Shown piece by piece: positions 13,201 through 25,700 of a DNA stretch of 64,000 bases. The position numbers were made by a program, and so were the translations under genes. The first letter of the stretch is position 1, and every line of letters starts with the position of its first letter. Source of the stretch: Centropus unirufus (lineage: Eukaryota > Chordata > Aves > Cuculiformes > Centropidae); NCBI GenBank assembly GCA_013397695.1, contig VYZI01000107.1:1984644-2048643 (forward strand), given 5' to 3'. Under the pieces are notes generated by a model. That model was not told the DNA's origin, made no database searches, and saw only the letters and a program-made list of their open reading frames with translations.

Positions 13201-15656
13201 TCAACAATGGCAGCTGAAACAGCTGAAACAATGAGCTGTGGGCATTTTGTTTGCAGAAATGCCAGCCTCAGCTCTCAACATTCAAATTCGGCTTTTTATA
13301 TCAAGTGGCCATGGGACATGGGGATACAAGGTGAAGCTTGTTCTTTCAGAAATTTCTCAACCTACAGGACATCTAAGATGCTGACGGCACCATGGAGAAA
13401 CAGAAGACTATGTTCTTGAAAAGATCTTTCTCTTTAAAATTCATGCCATATATTTGATATATTACACAGGTGTGATTAAGCACACACATGTTCAAGAACC
13501 TAGACCCAGAGGATTCAGATCTCAGTGAAACCAACAATGAAGCCTATAGACGCCTTTTTGAGCCCCTTTATACTTCTGGAACAGTGTTTAATATCCCCAG
13601 TGTAAAGAAAATGTTTCTCTTTTCCTGAACTACTTGGGCAGTAGGTCACAACATATGTTATGTGAAGGGTGGTAAATATTTAATTTTCCTACATGCAATC
13701 TTAGATATCACTCATGGGTGCCTGCTCAATAATATGGACTTCCTCTAAGCACATTCTAAATGATCCCCTCTGCTAACACAGAGCAGTTTTCAAGCATTTA
13801 TAAAAGAACCGATCAGAATCTTATATTTTTTGCTTGAGCTTTAACCAATATTTTGCTTAATTAGAGCATTCTTTTATTTTTGAATTTTTTTCCCAAATGT
13901 CAAAGCTGGCTGCTTCAAACGATCATTTCAATCACCCCTGCAGGAAGAGAGAAAATTGCTCAGAAAGATTAAAGAGAGCGCAAGAGAGGGAGGTACAGAC
14001 ATAGTGCAGAACAAAATATCTAATGAAAGCCTGATCCTACTCCCACTACAGTGAATCTGCAGAGAAAGTGGAGAGATCAAATATAATTTTTGCATCTAAG
14101 ACACATTCATGACAATATACCAGAATAGTAAATGCGACTTTTGTGACATTCATGAGAGATATTTTGGATGCTTGTCTTCTTCAAGAAGGAAGATCATAGC
14201 AATTCTGTGCTCCAGGTATCAGATTGCTGATATGTAGTTCCAGCTCAGAAGAGCTCAAGAAAAGCTAATTTTAAATCTGCATTTTGAATTCCTTTCTTCT
14301 TTCCCCGGGCATTTTAATTTAAATGGGTTAGGCCTCAAGTCACAACACCTTTTTTTTTCCAACTGCACACCACATATTGTATTAAAGCTTTATGATGGAA
14401 ATACATTATTTCACAAATTTACTGTAAAGTTAGAAGGGTTCAGAAGAATGAAGTCTAGCTGCATCATTATGTACATATAAAAAAAAAATCAGTCGCGCTT
14501 CAGCCTTGCTACAGTGAAATGTCTATATATTTTAACAACCAAAACTGAGGACCTGATGATCCAGGTAATCTGCAAACACAGAACCACTGAATTCAGTGGT
14601 GCTCCACGTGGAAATAAGAATAACTCACAGCACTGTACCATGCTGTGCAGATGCATCCACAATTCTTACCAACTTCTTCAGACATTTCGTTTAAACTCCT
14701 TTCATATTCAGAGTAATTCTTATGCTGCCTGTGTAGCTAGTGAACAACAGAGGTTTCATTTCCTGGTGGGGGGAAGGGATGATTCAAAGTACTGAGATTT
14801 AATGCCAGGAGCAGCTGATTTGATTCGCCTTTCTCAAAATAATTCAAGTAATGTTCTGTGAAGGACCAGCATCTTTCAAGACACTAAATAGACACAGCTC
14901 CTAGTTCTTGGAAGAACAATCTACCCACTTCTAAAGATGTTCTTAGAAAAAAATCCTGCATTGTATCATACACAGGCACAAGTAAGTCTAAAAACCATGA
15001 ATATTTGTAGCCTGTCTGGTATTCAGACTTCTGTGTGAAAAGTAAACACAAATTCAATGGTTAAAATGAAAAGGTTCAAAGATCATTGTCTCTTGACTTT
15101 TCCATTTTCCAGTTACAAGGCAGAAGATTATCTGTCAAATGTCCATATTTCAAAAAAGTAGGTATAAGGATAAGATGGATGACTTGAGTGAAAAGCTTGT
15201 GTTTATTCCATCACGCTAGATTAACACTTGCGGAGACCCCATAGTGATTCTTAACAAGCTCCATACAGAAAAGGCTTGTGATATTAGATGGATAATTAAA
15301 GTAGTAGTAAATAATACTACAAGATGCATTTATTGGAAGTTTAAAAAATTCAGAACTAGATGAAAAGACACCTACCATTTTTCGAGGTATCCCACTGTAA
15401 AAATTAGGGAACTACCTCACTGACTTCACTTCCCAGGTCCATGCTCTGTAGTGATGTAAATACATTCCAGCCCCAAACGTATGACTGAGATGTGATTTAT
15501 TTGGCTTACGGATAACTTTTTGGATGTTATAGGTGTAAGGTGCATGCAGTCACATGGGAACATACACTGAAGTGTCATGTAAATCTCAAGACTACTGCAT
15601 TTCTAGGCAAAGTAATAAGTGCTGTAAACATTCTTGCCTTGATTTCCTTGCTCTCC
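4231..15656. other. Long unique AT-rich non-coding stretch
   Basis: About 11 kb without a supportable gene. A T-rich low-complexity run lies at 7680-7802, a 19-base A homopolymer at 12887-12905, and a perfect 9-base tandem duplication (CAGCTGAAA twice) at 13211-13228. No CR1 or LTR is visible by eye. Open frames are short, mostly under 100 codons, and unrelated to families I recognise. The stretch may be intronic or intergenic. Very old, strongly diverged repeats cannot be ruled out without a library search. Confidence 0.55.
12887..12905. repeat. Poly-A homopolymer
   Basis: An uninterrupted run of 19 A is followed by an A/G-rich segment to about 12920. It could be the tail of a retroposed sequence. 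The DNA just upstream shows no coding frame or recognisable transcript, and no flanking target duplication was found. Confidence 0.8.
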
Positions 15657-16211
15657 CATGTGTTTTTTAGTTTGGACCAGGTCCTCCAGAATGTCAGGGC
15701 CTCTTACTCAAAGCTTTTCATGTGACCCTTTGATTGTTCTTCCATTTCACCTGAGTACTCCTGGTCTTCAGCAAGGTCTCCAGCCAAAGTCTCAACTCAG
15801 GAAATGTTTGTTTTGTTCATTGTATTGCCTATTAACACAAACTTCTGACCATTAATTCAGGTGATTAGGCTAAGGGGAAAAAAGGAGGGCAAACGCTTAG
15901 GGCCTTTTCTCCTGTCTAGGAATGGATATTGTAGCAGCATGAACAGAAATCTATTGTACACTCCACCCCTTGCTCTGGTTACCTGGGTCATTTGGATTAA
16001 CATTATCATAGTATCTATTACAAATTTTGCACCTTGTCCCTGTAAAACTTACACACAAGAACACCATATTAGTTTCAACTGTTCATGGTACATTCACATA
16101 AAAAAAGATAAACTTAATTTGAATATTAGCATGACTACTAGAGATACTAATCAGTTTGTAAATCTGACAGGGCTTCATACAGTTCATGGATGGTTAACAC
16201 TGTTCACTTGA
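15657..16211 (+). pseudogene. Possible degraded endogenous retrovirus remnant at a pol/env junction
   Basis: Two neighbouring open segments suggest an old class I-like retroviral remnant. The first (15658-15855) has a spacing of residues loosely like the C-terminal end of a retroviral integrase. The second is an open frame at 15861-16211 with an internal Met at 15940. After that Met comes a hydrophobic run resembling a signal peptide (including LALVTWVIWINIIIVSI), then a cysteine pair (CPC) and three N-glycosylation sequons (NCS, NIS, NLT). That is the layout of the start of an envelope surface protein. A pyrimidine-rich acceptor-like sequence ending in TCTAG lies at about 15902-15920, where a spliced env message might use it. 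The frame stops at 16209-16211, so at most a fragment survives, and no flanking LTR is seen. The alternative is a chance frame. This is inference from layout, not a family match. Confidence 0.25.
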
Positions 16212-16430
16212 TAAGCGTAAGCCTTCCCAATTCTGGGGATTAAAATGATGTACTGAGAGATGCAGCTCCCCTGGTGCTTGCTGCATGTCCTGTACTATTA
16301 ATGCTCTCTCACCTTGCCCCAGCACTTACAATCCCTTAACCGTCACCTTTTAAACTCTGAAGCATTTTTTTCTGTCACTTCATCATACTTTCCTTTCTCT
16401 CTTCAGGAACCTACATAGGACACTACAAAT

Positions 16431-16475
16431 TAAAACAAACAAAGACAAAACAAAACAAAGAAACCCCCAACAAAG
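16431..16475. repeat. A/C-rich low-complexity tract
   Basis: An imperfect array of AAAC and AAAAC units ends in a short C run and then resumes A/C. It is a simple-sequence tract with no associated element visible. Confidence 0.75.
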
Positions 16476-19400
16476 ATAGTAAATTCACAAAATATTGTTT
16501 GGCATTTACTATTCCAAGCAAAGGAGGGGTTGGAGAGAGAGAAGCTATGCCATCAGTTTCCTTTCTCATTACTTATTATTTAGATGAATGTGCTAGAATC
16601 ATGCTTGTTTCATACAGTTTCATACAGGCTGTGTCTCATTTGATGTGCTTTCAGAAAGATGTGCATGTTTAGTTAATATTTAAGTTAAACCAAAGAGTAT
16701 AGCGTAGACAAAGCTTTGCAGAAGGCTACCCAGCCAATGCAATTAGATTAAATTTGGCTTTCAGCAGAAGAAAGCTATGTCTGCATCACAGATAAATACA
16801 CATGCAAAACCAGAACAATAAGGGGGGGGAGAAGGTGGCGGGAGGACAGAGAAAATGCAGAAAGCATGTAAGAAAAATAAATGGTAAGAACCAGGAGGGA
16901 AGAGGTTGACCAGGGCAGTCCTGGAGCCTTGCTGAGTAGAACACTACAGGGAGGATCAGGCTCATTCGGAAATATTCTGAGGGCAAATAGGAGCCTAACA
17001 TTACCCAGAAACAACAGCTCTTCAAGGAATTTTGGGCACAGGATGAAGACAGATTCCTGGCCAGGATTCATAACACTTGTCTAATCCTTGTATCTTTTAG
17101 CCTCAGAAAGAATTGCACTGAATGTACAAGGAAAAGCTTGATAGGTTTTTTCCTAGTCTGAGGATAGTATGCTTTTCACAAACTGGAAAAAGTTACATAG
17201 GAGAAGCCGCTGTAAATTATCTAAGTAGTAGCTGTGAATTTGAAAAAAAAAAAAAGTGAGGCCTTTTTGTTGCTGCAAAAACTTAGGCTATTTTGCTTAG
17301 ACTCAAGAGCTGAAACCATCTGCAGCCAGAGTGGAAATTCTAATGATAGTCCAGTGAAATAACCATTGTTTGCTTCATAGTTACCTGCATTTCTTTCTTC
17401 TAAGGAAGGAGACAAGTAATCAGTGGGCACAATGGGCTTCATAAATGGTTTTCTAACAAAAAAAAATAAATCTACGTCGTGGAAAACACAAATGCATCAG
17501 AAGAGAAGCTAATAAAGTTATTTGTTCTAAAAAGCCCCATCACAAGCCAGAAACACTTTGCTGCATTTCTTTAGTCAGAATGCACATATGGTAAGTGACG
17601 TTCCTAAATTTTTGCTATGCTTACGAGTTCTTTATATGTGCCAGCTTTTCGCTTTTTCCTGTATTCACAGGAATTCTCTCTGAGGCAGCCCTCTTTACAA
17701 CATGCCTCTTTTAGAAAGATTTGCAGATGAAAGAAACAATGTATTTTTAGGAGACCTACATTACTTCATGCAGGGCTCCTCAAAACTCTCCTAAATCAAT
17801 GCATTCCTCATTTGAGCTGTTTGTCATTAAATTAGGCAAAAAAAACCCTGAGAAATACAAAGAAAAGATATGTTTATGGATGGGAATGTTCATTTTTATC
17901 TGCTTGCAAGATTACATTGTTCATTGCCCAGGAATATGTAGATGACCTGTGAATAGACCTATTCACTGAAGAGAGTCCAATGAAGTTGAGACACGAGTCT
18001 GGAATATAACAGCAAGAGAAACACTTGCTGATACAAAACTTTCAAATCACAAAAGAAAGAATTGCTTTCTATAAATGAAGAAAGTCTTTGTTCCCTGTTG
18101 GTGGATGAAATTCTATAGATTTTCTTTTCAGAGTGATTTTTTTAACAGTTCATTGTCACCATATCAAGACAGTGGGAAATTCCAATGTAAGCAGAAGCAC
18201 ACATAACAATAGACACCCATATGTACCTGATAATTCCACATGATTATCTAGTCTGTTACTTGCATTAATTCACTTTGCATTGATCATTGTCATTTGCTCT
18301 GGAGGTTTTCCAGCTGACCAAAGTTATGTATTTGCAGAAAGTGAAGAGAATTTATCCACTTTGCTTCCAAAAAGGTGTGAGCAAAAAAGCAAGCCTGCTG
18401 ATAAGCATTCAGGAGTAATTAAATTTTACTGCCTTGGTTGAAATTCAGGTGGTTTTTTTATGAGGTGGTCTGCCTGCATCCCACAGAGTGATGGATACTG
18501 CATCACAAGGAAAGTGTTCATAGGACACAGTAAGGTATGAATAGCAAGTCAGTATAGCTGTGACTGCATCAACTACATCAGATTATCGCTGACAGGTCTT
18601 TCCTGCATAAAACATCTCCACAAAAAGGAGATAGCTGGGAACACCAGAACTGCTAGAACTGCCATGGCAATGTGAAAAGTCTATAGACTACACAAAGAAT
18701 GCTCTAAGGTTAAACCTGATGCATTGCATTTTGACTTGTGATAGGTACCAGAGAGACCTCAAATTCTCATTTTTACCTCAATTATTTACCAGTTCCTGGC
18801 CGGTCTGTGAAGATGATTGGGCTGCTGAGCTGTAGGCCTCTGGGGAAGTTGTGAACCTTACTGTGTACCGTGTAGAGGAACAGTGGGCTAAAAATCCTTA
18901 AGTCCACCTCTGTTCAGAAGTAAAGCACAAACACGTCAGAAATAGAAGTTTGGCCATGGGCTCAGGAAGCCCCCCGAGAGAAAAGCCAAATGAAATTCAC
19001 TATTGGAATCACAAATGGACTGTAAGTGATGTGCAAAGTGCTTGACTCAGCTCAGTGCAAAAAGTAACAGAGAAGTTCAGCGGGTAAGAAAGATTTCACA
19101 TATAGTGCTACTAAATCAAAGTAGACCTCTGTCTAGAGGGGAGGTGAAGAAAATCTGGACTTTGTTGATGCCAAATTAGAGTCCTGCAACCCATCATGAG
19201 TGTGTCATCAAAGCAGAGGTACTGCCTCACTCTTTTGCTCATTTCAGCATGGCATTACACTTACCTCTCTAAAACTTCCTTTACTCATATATTTACAACA
19301 AGTAATCAAATGTTCCCAGCATTCGGTTGGATAGAGCATTTTCATTTCTGAGGATGTCTCTGACAGTCATTGACAGTTCCTGCCAAAAATGACTGGAAGA

Positions 19401-22400
19401 AGCATTTGGCTAAACATCGAATTTGATGGCTGTCATCATTATGACAGCGCGGTGACTGCTGTTTTAACTGCTTTTCTTGACTCCCATGGTTTCATATAAC
19501 ATCTACAGCTGACCTTTACCAGACACATGATCCTGTTACTTGCAAAACACAGATGGATTCCCTTCATCTTCTAAACTGTAAACAGTTATTTTGAAGGTGA
19601 AAATGAACAGCAGTAGCGGGAGAAAATGGCTACGTTTGTATGACTTGGTACAGAGATGTAATTTGTTGCAATAACTTTTGTTCTGACAGAACATATGGAG
19701 AATGAAAGCAATATCTTTGCATTGCACCAACATTAATAACAGCATTAGTACCCTATAATTACACATTGAAATATTGAACCAGAATGGGTTCTTTGAGGTC
19801 TCCTGTATAAGAGTTAGTCAGCAATATTCAGCAGAGCTGGCTGGAACGAATTTGATGTGGGAAGAGAGCAAGATGAAGCTATAACAGTGAAAACATCTGA
19901 CAAATCCATCACTCAAATGCTCATCCCTTTTTTTCCTAACATGAAAGAAAAGGTAGGATGCTCTGAAGTCTCATCTGACCGTGAATTAACACTTAGAGAA
20001 CCTGCTGGAGCTCACAGTCAAGCCTCACCACGGCATTCCAACTCTGCATAAACATCAGGAGTACTGTGTGGAATTATTCCAGAGCCTTTCCCTATACAAA
20101 GGCACAAATCAGGTTCAGAAAGGGGATGCTGGCTGGTTAGACCCCAGTACTATTTGCTGGAAACTTCACAGGAGGCAAGAGGGTTATACCCAGTTTACAT
20201 TTACTTCATTGCCTGTGAGGTGCCTGGCACCTAACCACCATTAACACCTTTGATCATTTGATCAGACTTTTCTAGACAAATTGTTTGAAAACTTGCCACA
20301 GCCTAACATTCTAGTTCTAATGGTTTCATGTTGTATTCAAGAGCCAGCCCTAAGCCCCAAGCCTCTAAGGACAATAAATAGGCTGATACACACCACTTAA
20401 AACTGCTTTCATTGTCTCAGAGCTCTCTCCACTGAAGAGATAGCTGCCCTGATAAAGTTGTTTCCTTTCTGAACACTAAATGTGCGAACCATGCTTCAGT
20501 CTGAGACTATCAAGTGTCACTTGATCCAGTCCAAGGTCTGGTGGCGTGAGCTGTTTCTCCTGTGCTACTCACTCCTTATTCTTCCAGCCTACCTTTCCCA
20601 CGAGCATCACCATCTGCAGATCTGCAGAGACATGGCAGGACCCAGGGCAAGTCAAGAAATGAGTCCATGCGTGGTGGACCAAATCAAATGTGGCTGTAAC
20701 AGGATCTGTGGACTAGCACTTCAGCACCAGAGATCAGGTTGGGGGGTAAATGCCTCAGGGCTGAGCTTAAATAGAGCCTGTGGGTGTGGGTGGAGACCTC
20801 TGGTGAGTGCCTTCAAAGCTCTGCCAGAAATCCTCTCAAGTGTAGTAAAACCATAAAAGTTATGTAGATCTTTCTGTCTTCCTCTAACCAGAGCCTTGCT
20901 TGCTTTGGGTCACAGGGAGAGGACATCACTATATTTTCTGTCCTCTGCTGAGAAGTATTCCTGCTTTTGTTTATCCTACCGACCATAGAACCGTGCGTAG
21001 CTGTGTTCATGTTTACTGCTTAGCAATGGATTAGTGACTATCACAGAGAGAAGATGAAATTGAAAGCATTCCATGTACACTACATGTGTTAGCAATTCCT
21101 AAAAGAACTAGCTCTAATTTATATTTCCTTTCCCCTTGAAGTACTGCAAACTGGTTACTGCTGGACAAGGAATACAGAAACAGCTGGACCATGTTCGTGG
21201 TTCCTGTTGGACACACACTCCAGTTCTAGCACAATTCTTCATTGGCTGAGGAACATCAGTCCCCTATCCCTGTGCGTTGGTTCTCTGATTAAGATCTAGA
21301 CCTATGTCGGTTACCAGGGCTACTCAGAGAGTACAGCACTGTTCAGAACATGAATGAAGCATTTATACTTAGAGCATGAATCATTGTGTCCCCTTTCACA
21401 ACTATATTCATAATACGGCATGACAACCCATGTCCTTGGTACGTCCCTGTGGGAATGCCTTGATGGTCCCCTTCACCTCCTCTAGCTCCAGGCTGACCCT
21501 GCACTCAGTAGTTGTCCTCCCCTGTGAATCAATCTGTAGCTAAAATAATATCACTTTTGGCCAGAACTCCCTCTCACCACAGAATTGCTAGTTCTGTCAC
21601 TAGTGGGAAAGCAGGATTGCAGGTGAAGTACCACACGGTGCTGCAGCATGGATTTACAGACCCTGTCAGATGAATGTGCCACTGACCCCTAATCTACTTT
21701 CCTGAACAATGGCGAAAGGCGAAGAGCTTAACTGTAATGCTGAGAATTACCAGGAAGATCTGTTTCTCCCCAAGATCATCTACTTAAACTGAGACCCATG
21801 CCTTGCAGCTGAAATGCAGATGGGCTGTTTTCTCCTCTTTCTGTTCTCCCCTTCATTGTGCCTCTCCAGAGGACAGATGAAATTATGCCCGTAAGGCAGT
21901 GAGCAGAGGAACTAATGCCATTAATTAATTACAATTAATGTGCAAATTATTGGCTAAAGACTTCTTAAGAGTGTTTTATCTCTTCTTCATCTCAATTTTC
22001 TGCTTCTTCTGTAGCAGGAGAAAATGTGATTTTTTTTTCTGCCATTTTCCCCCTTCCTTTAAAAATCTGCAGTTTGTATCTTTTAAGTCTTCTCCCCTTC
22101 TTTCTTTCCTTTGCTTAGCAGTGTACTAAGAGTGAGAAAGACTATCTAGTAACAAAGAGGATATGGAAGAGGGAATACTAGATGGAAGACAAAAGAATAT
22201 TTTATATGAAGATATTTGCAAACTGTGTCAGATGCATAAAATTAAATCCTTTCAAAACCTGTGGGCTGAAAAATGTCTTAAAAATTACCCAACTTTTAAT
22301 TTTTAATTTTTCCTACTAATTTTGTTATCAATGTTTCCAGGGACACATTTGTGTAATAATGACTTTTCAGATGACAAAATCTAGCAAGAAGCAGCCTAGC

Positions 22401-22768
22401 CTGAAGCAGAACACTTCCAAGAGCATAACCCAGCAAGGTAGATAATGTCTTCATTGTTGCTGTGGTTCTTATGTTCCCAGCCATCACTTCTAATAAACAC
22501 GTTTCAGATCAAGTCTTAGAGGGTGAGAAATACAGGAATAATAAAGAAAGAGAAATAATCACTTGGGTGCATTTTTAATATAACCAATACACATGAAATA
22601 TTGCATTGTGACAAGCAGAAAAGGGATAAAATGAAGGCAGTTATAATTTTTTAATAAACTGGTATTAGGTTATGTGAAAGCAATATGAGTTACATTATCA
22701 TGCAGAGTTAAACCATGAATCCCCAAAATATATTTCCTCTCCTTGCATCAAGGTAAGCTCAAAGAGTC

Positions 22769-22793
22769 TCTGACACATGAAGCTTGTGTCAGA
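22769..22793. repeat. Perfect 9-bp inverted repeat with 7-base loop
   Basis: TCTGACACA at 22769-22777 is the exact reverse complement of TGTGTCAGA at 22785-22793, with loop TGAAGCT between. No T-run follows, and there is no sign of an associated transcript. It may be chance or a protein-binding dyad. Confidence 0.7.
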
Positions 22794-25700
22794 CACGTGA
22801 AATTATGCCCCAAGTAACATAGAGTTGCCTCCTTGCAACTAATGGAGATGCATCAGATTTTACCACAGAATGCCCTTGGTTGTTTATGAGCTACTGAAAC
22901 AGAAAATGTCATTTAAAATGATAAATCCAAACAGATCAAAATGTGCCTGTGTGTCTTGTTCTGATGTATTAAGATGTGCTTATAAAATTGGATTTATTTT
23001 TTTTAAGCCAGTGTTTCCTTCTGGTTTTGATACTGGAAATGCTTAGACATTTGTGGTCTGAATCCCCACTGTCACTCAAAGGATTCTGGCAGTAGTGGAG
23101 CTGCCTGGAGGACTGAATTGCAGCTTGTTTTCCAACTGCCAAGAAGAAGGTATCATCATCTCTGTGTCTTTCCTGCTCCCTGTCTGGATACCCGAGAGCC
23201 TGTACTTCATCGGAGTTTCTTCTGATGCCTTGAAAACTCCAAAAATATTGCCACACGGGTCAAGAAAGTAAATCAAGTGCCTGTGTGGCCAATGCAAAAA
23301 TAATCAGGAAGGGCTATATATAACAGAAGTGGAAGAAAAATGAACAGCTGCTGAGGAAGCCTGAGAGCAAAGAAGGTGAAAAGGTTTTTTTTTTACTGTG
23401 CTATTAAACTTTGTTACATCTGTATTTACAACAGCAGCAGGCAAAGGCCCCCATGACTGAACAAGCTGAAATTTTCTGTCTGCAGCAATATCCCGTTATC
23501 ATATTCCTGCCTGAAGAAGAACTATTAGTCTCAGAAGATCCAAGCCTTCTGCAGAGAAAGAAAATAAACTGCATGTGGATTGTATTCCCTAAATGTTCCT
23601 CAGGACATTTATTAGGAAGGCAGATGTGAACAAAACCATTGTGGTCACTATCACTTTGCAGTGAATATGCTCCTGTACCTAAACTTTATTGTTAAGGATA
23701 TATTTCTTTGATGACATTAATTAAAGTCATGTTACTGCTGAATATATGTCATAGTCCTGCTGCTTTTCACCAGAGGGTAAGGGATCATACATACAGCTCC
23801 ACACTGACACATTTTGCCTTTATTTATAGCCCCGTATACTCATCCCTGCTGACACAGGACTGGCCACGTGCCTAAGCTCTACAATCAGTTGTGACAGTCT
23901 TACCTTCTACATGCTTCAAGACTTTCACCAAAAAAAGATGTTAAATGGTCTAAATTTGTCCCTCAGTTATTACAGGTTCCTGAGCAGGGAGTCTTCCAGG
24001 GATAAAGGAATTACAACTGGACTCTGATGAGCTTTGCAAATGAACAAGAAGTCATCTAAAGAGTAAGAAAGTCCAAGGTAATCTGCTGGGAAACTGCGGA
24101 ATAAGTTTGCATGATGTTTGCATTACCATTGGAAGGGCAACAGTTTGAACATCTGAAACTTCATGTGAATGGAAGGAGAAATCTGAGAACTTTTACTACA
24201 GATTATTTTCATTTATATAGAATTACATAAAATGGTTTGGAATGAAAGCTTATTGACACTAAAGAGAGCAGCAGAACTAGTAAACAAAAGTATTCAACTT
24301 CTTAGCAGAATGATTGCCCATTGTTTTGTCTCCTTGGAGTTCTAATTAAAAGTTTTGTTTCATTCCAATTGCTATTTTTAACCCAAATTTCAGACAACAG
24401 TTTAAATATTGAAATGTTGAGTATGCTGTTTGTGTAGGCGAAAGCCATGAGAAGTACCAAATTAATTCCTACTGGTGATGGAAGCAACTCAAATACAAAA
24501 CAGCCAAAAATACTTGGCTGTGACAAAACCGGATGCATATAATTCGGCAAGTCTGGATTAGATCTGGTTTTCCCAGCTGAAGGTATGCAGTTCAGGACTC
24601 CCCTCTCCATTTTCCCACAGCTGCTCAGAATTCATTCAACAAGTTTGATTTGGGTGGTGTGGCATTTGCCAAGTTTGACTGCAACTTCTTAGCTACCACC
24701 TTAGGTCCCAAAGATTTCAAGAAGTCTCTCATTCAAGATCTAGGTCTGCTCATCTTCAGCCACTCAGTGAGGGAGGAAAGGGAATAAAGGTGTATACCTG
24801 AAAAAGACATCGTAGTTCAATGGTGAAGTATGCTGAGGGCTTTTTTACAGGTTTTGTCCTGTCTGTATTTGATCAAAACAGACACAACCACCCTTAAATG
24901 TAAAAATCGGGCACTGAAGTAAGAATGTCAGTCTTTGGTCCAGACTGAAGTGCTTTGGCAAACTGGAAAAAAGCAAATGAATAAGAAAGGCAGTGAAAAG
25001 AAGGTATGGCATTACTTCTAGGAACATTCACCATATTTGAAATAAAATGTTGGAAAGATTAAGTCACAGATCTCAAACTATTTACCTAAAAAACTCATCA
25101 AATCCGTGACTGAAGGTACCACTCCGCTGAAATGCATTATATGATTGCAATGGGAAAGCTGATTTCCAGAGAAAGATGGAATATCTATTCATGGGTCTAA
25201 AAGTAGAAATATTAAAACAAAGACTGCAACTGTGAGTCCTTATAGATTATAACAGACCCACAGGAATGTTAAATTCTTTCTGGATTGTCCTTCAGTCCCA
25301 AACAAAGGTCTGGATCATGTATGCTTTTTCAAATGAGGTCGCTCTTGTTAATTCTGTTTTCACTCAGTCCCAAACTGAAAGGAACAGTAAGTTGAGATTA
25401 AATTCGTGGAAGGGTTTTCCTCTTGCAATGGCTTCTTTTGTCACTTTGTATGGTGGGTTAGAGGATTCAGAAACACATGACAACCCAAATAATCATCTAG
25501 AGGGGTTCTTCCTCCAATCCTAGGAAGACCGACACCTCAGTCTGACATAACAAGTCTTTGACATCAGTCTGTGCCTCTGCCAGGATCTCCTTGTCTGGAG
25601 CAGTACTGAATTATCTTAGGTGTATTTGTGTTGGAATAACTCACATGTATAAGCTATTACAATATAAATGTAAGAAAAGGAAGTGTTATTTCTGAAGGTA

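Noticed and set aside
20482..20856. 124-codon plus-strand open frame with several Cys and His residues
   Set aside because: The Cys/His spacing fits no zinc-finger or secreted family I know, there are no clear splice sites, and the local GC rise explains the length.
24302..24610. 102-codon minus-strand open frame with a hydrophobic middle
   Set aside because: The hydrophobic run alone is weak evidence and nothing else supports a gene.
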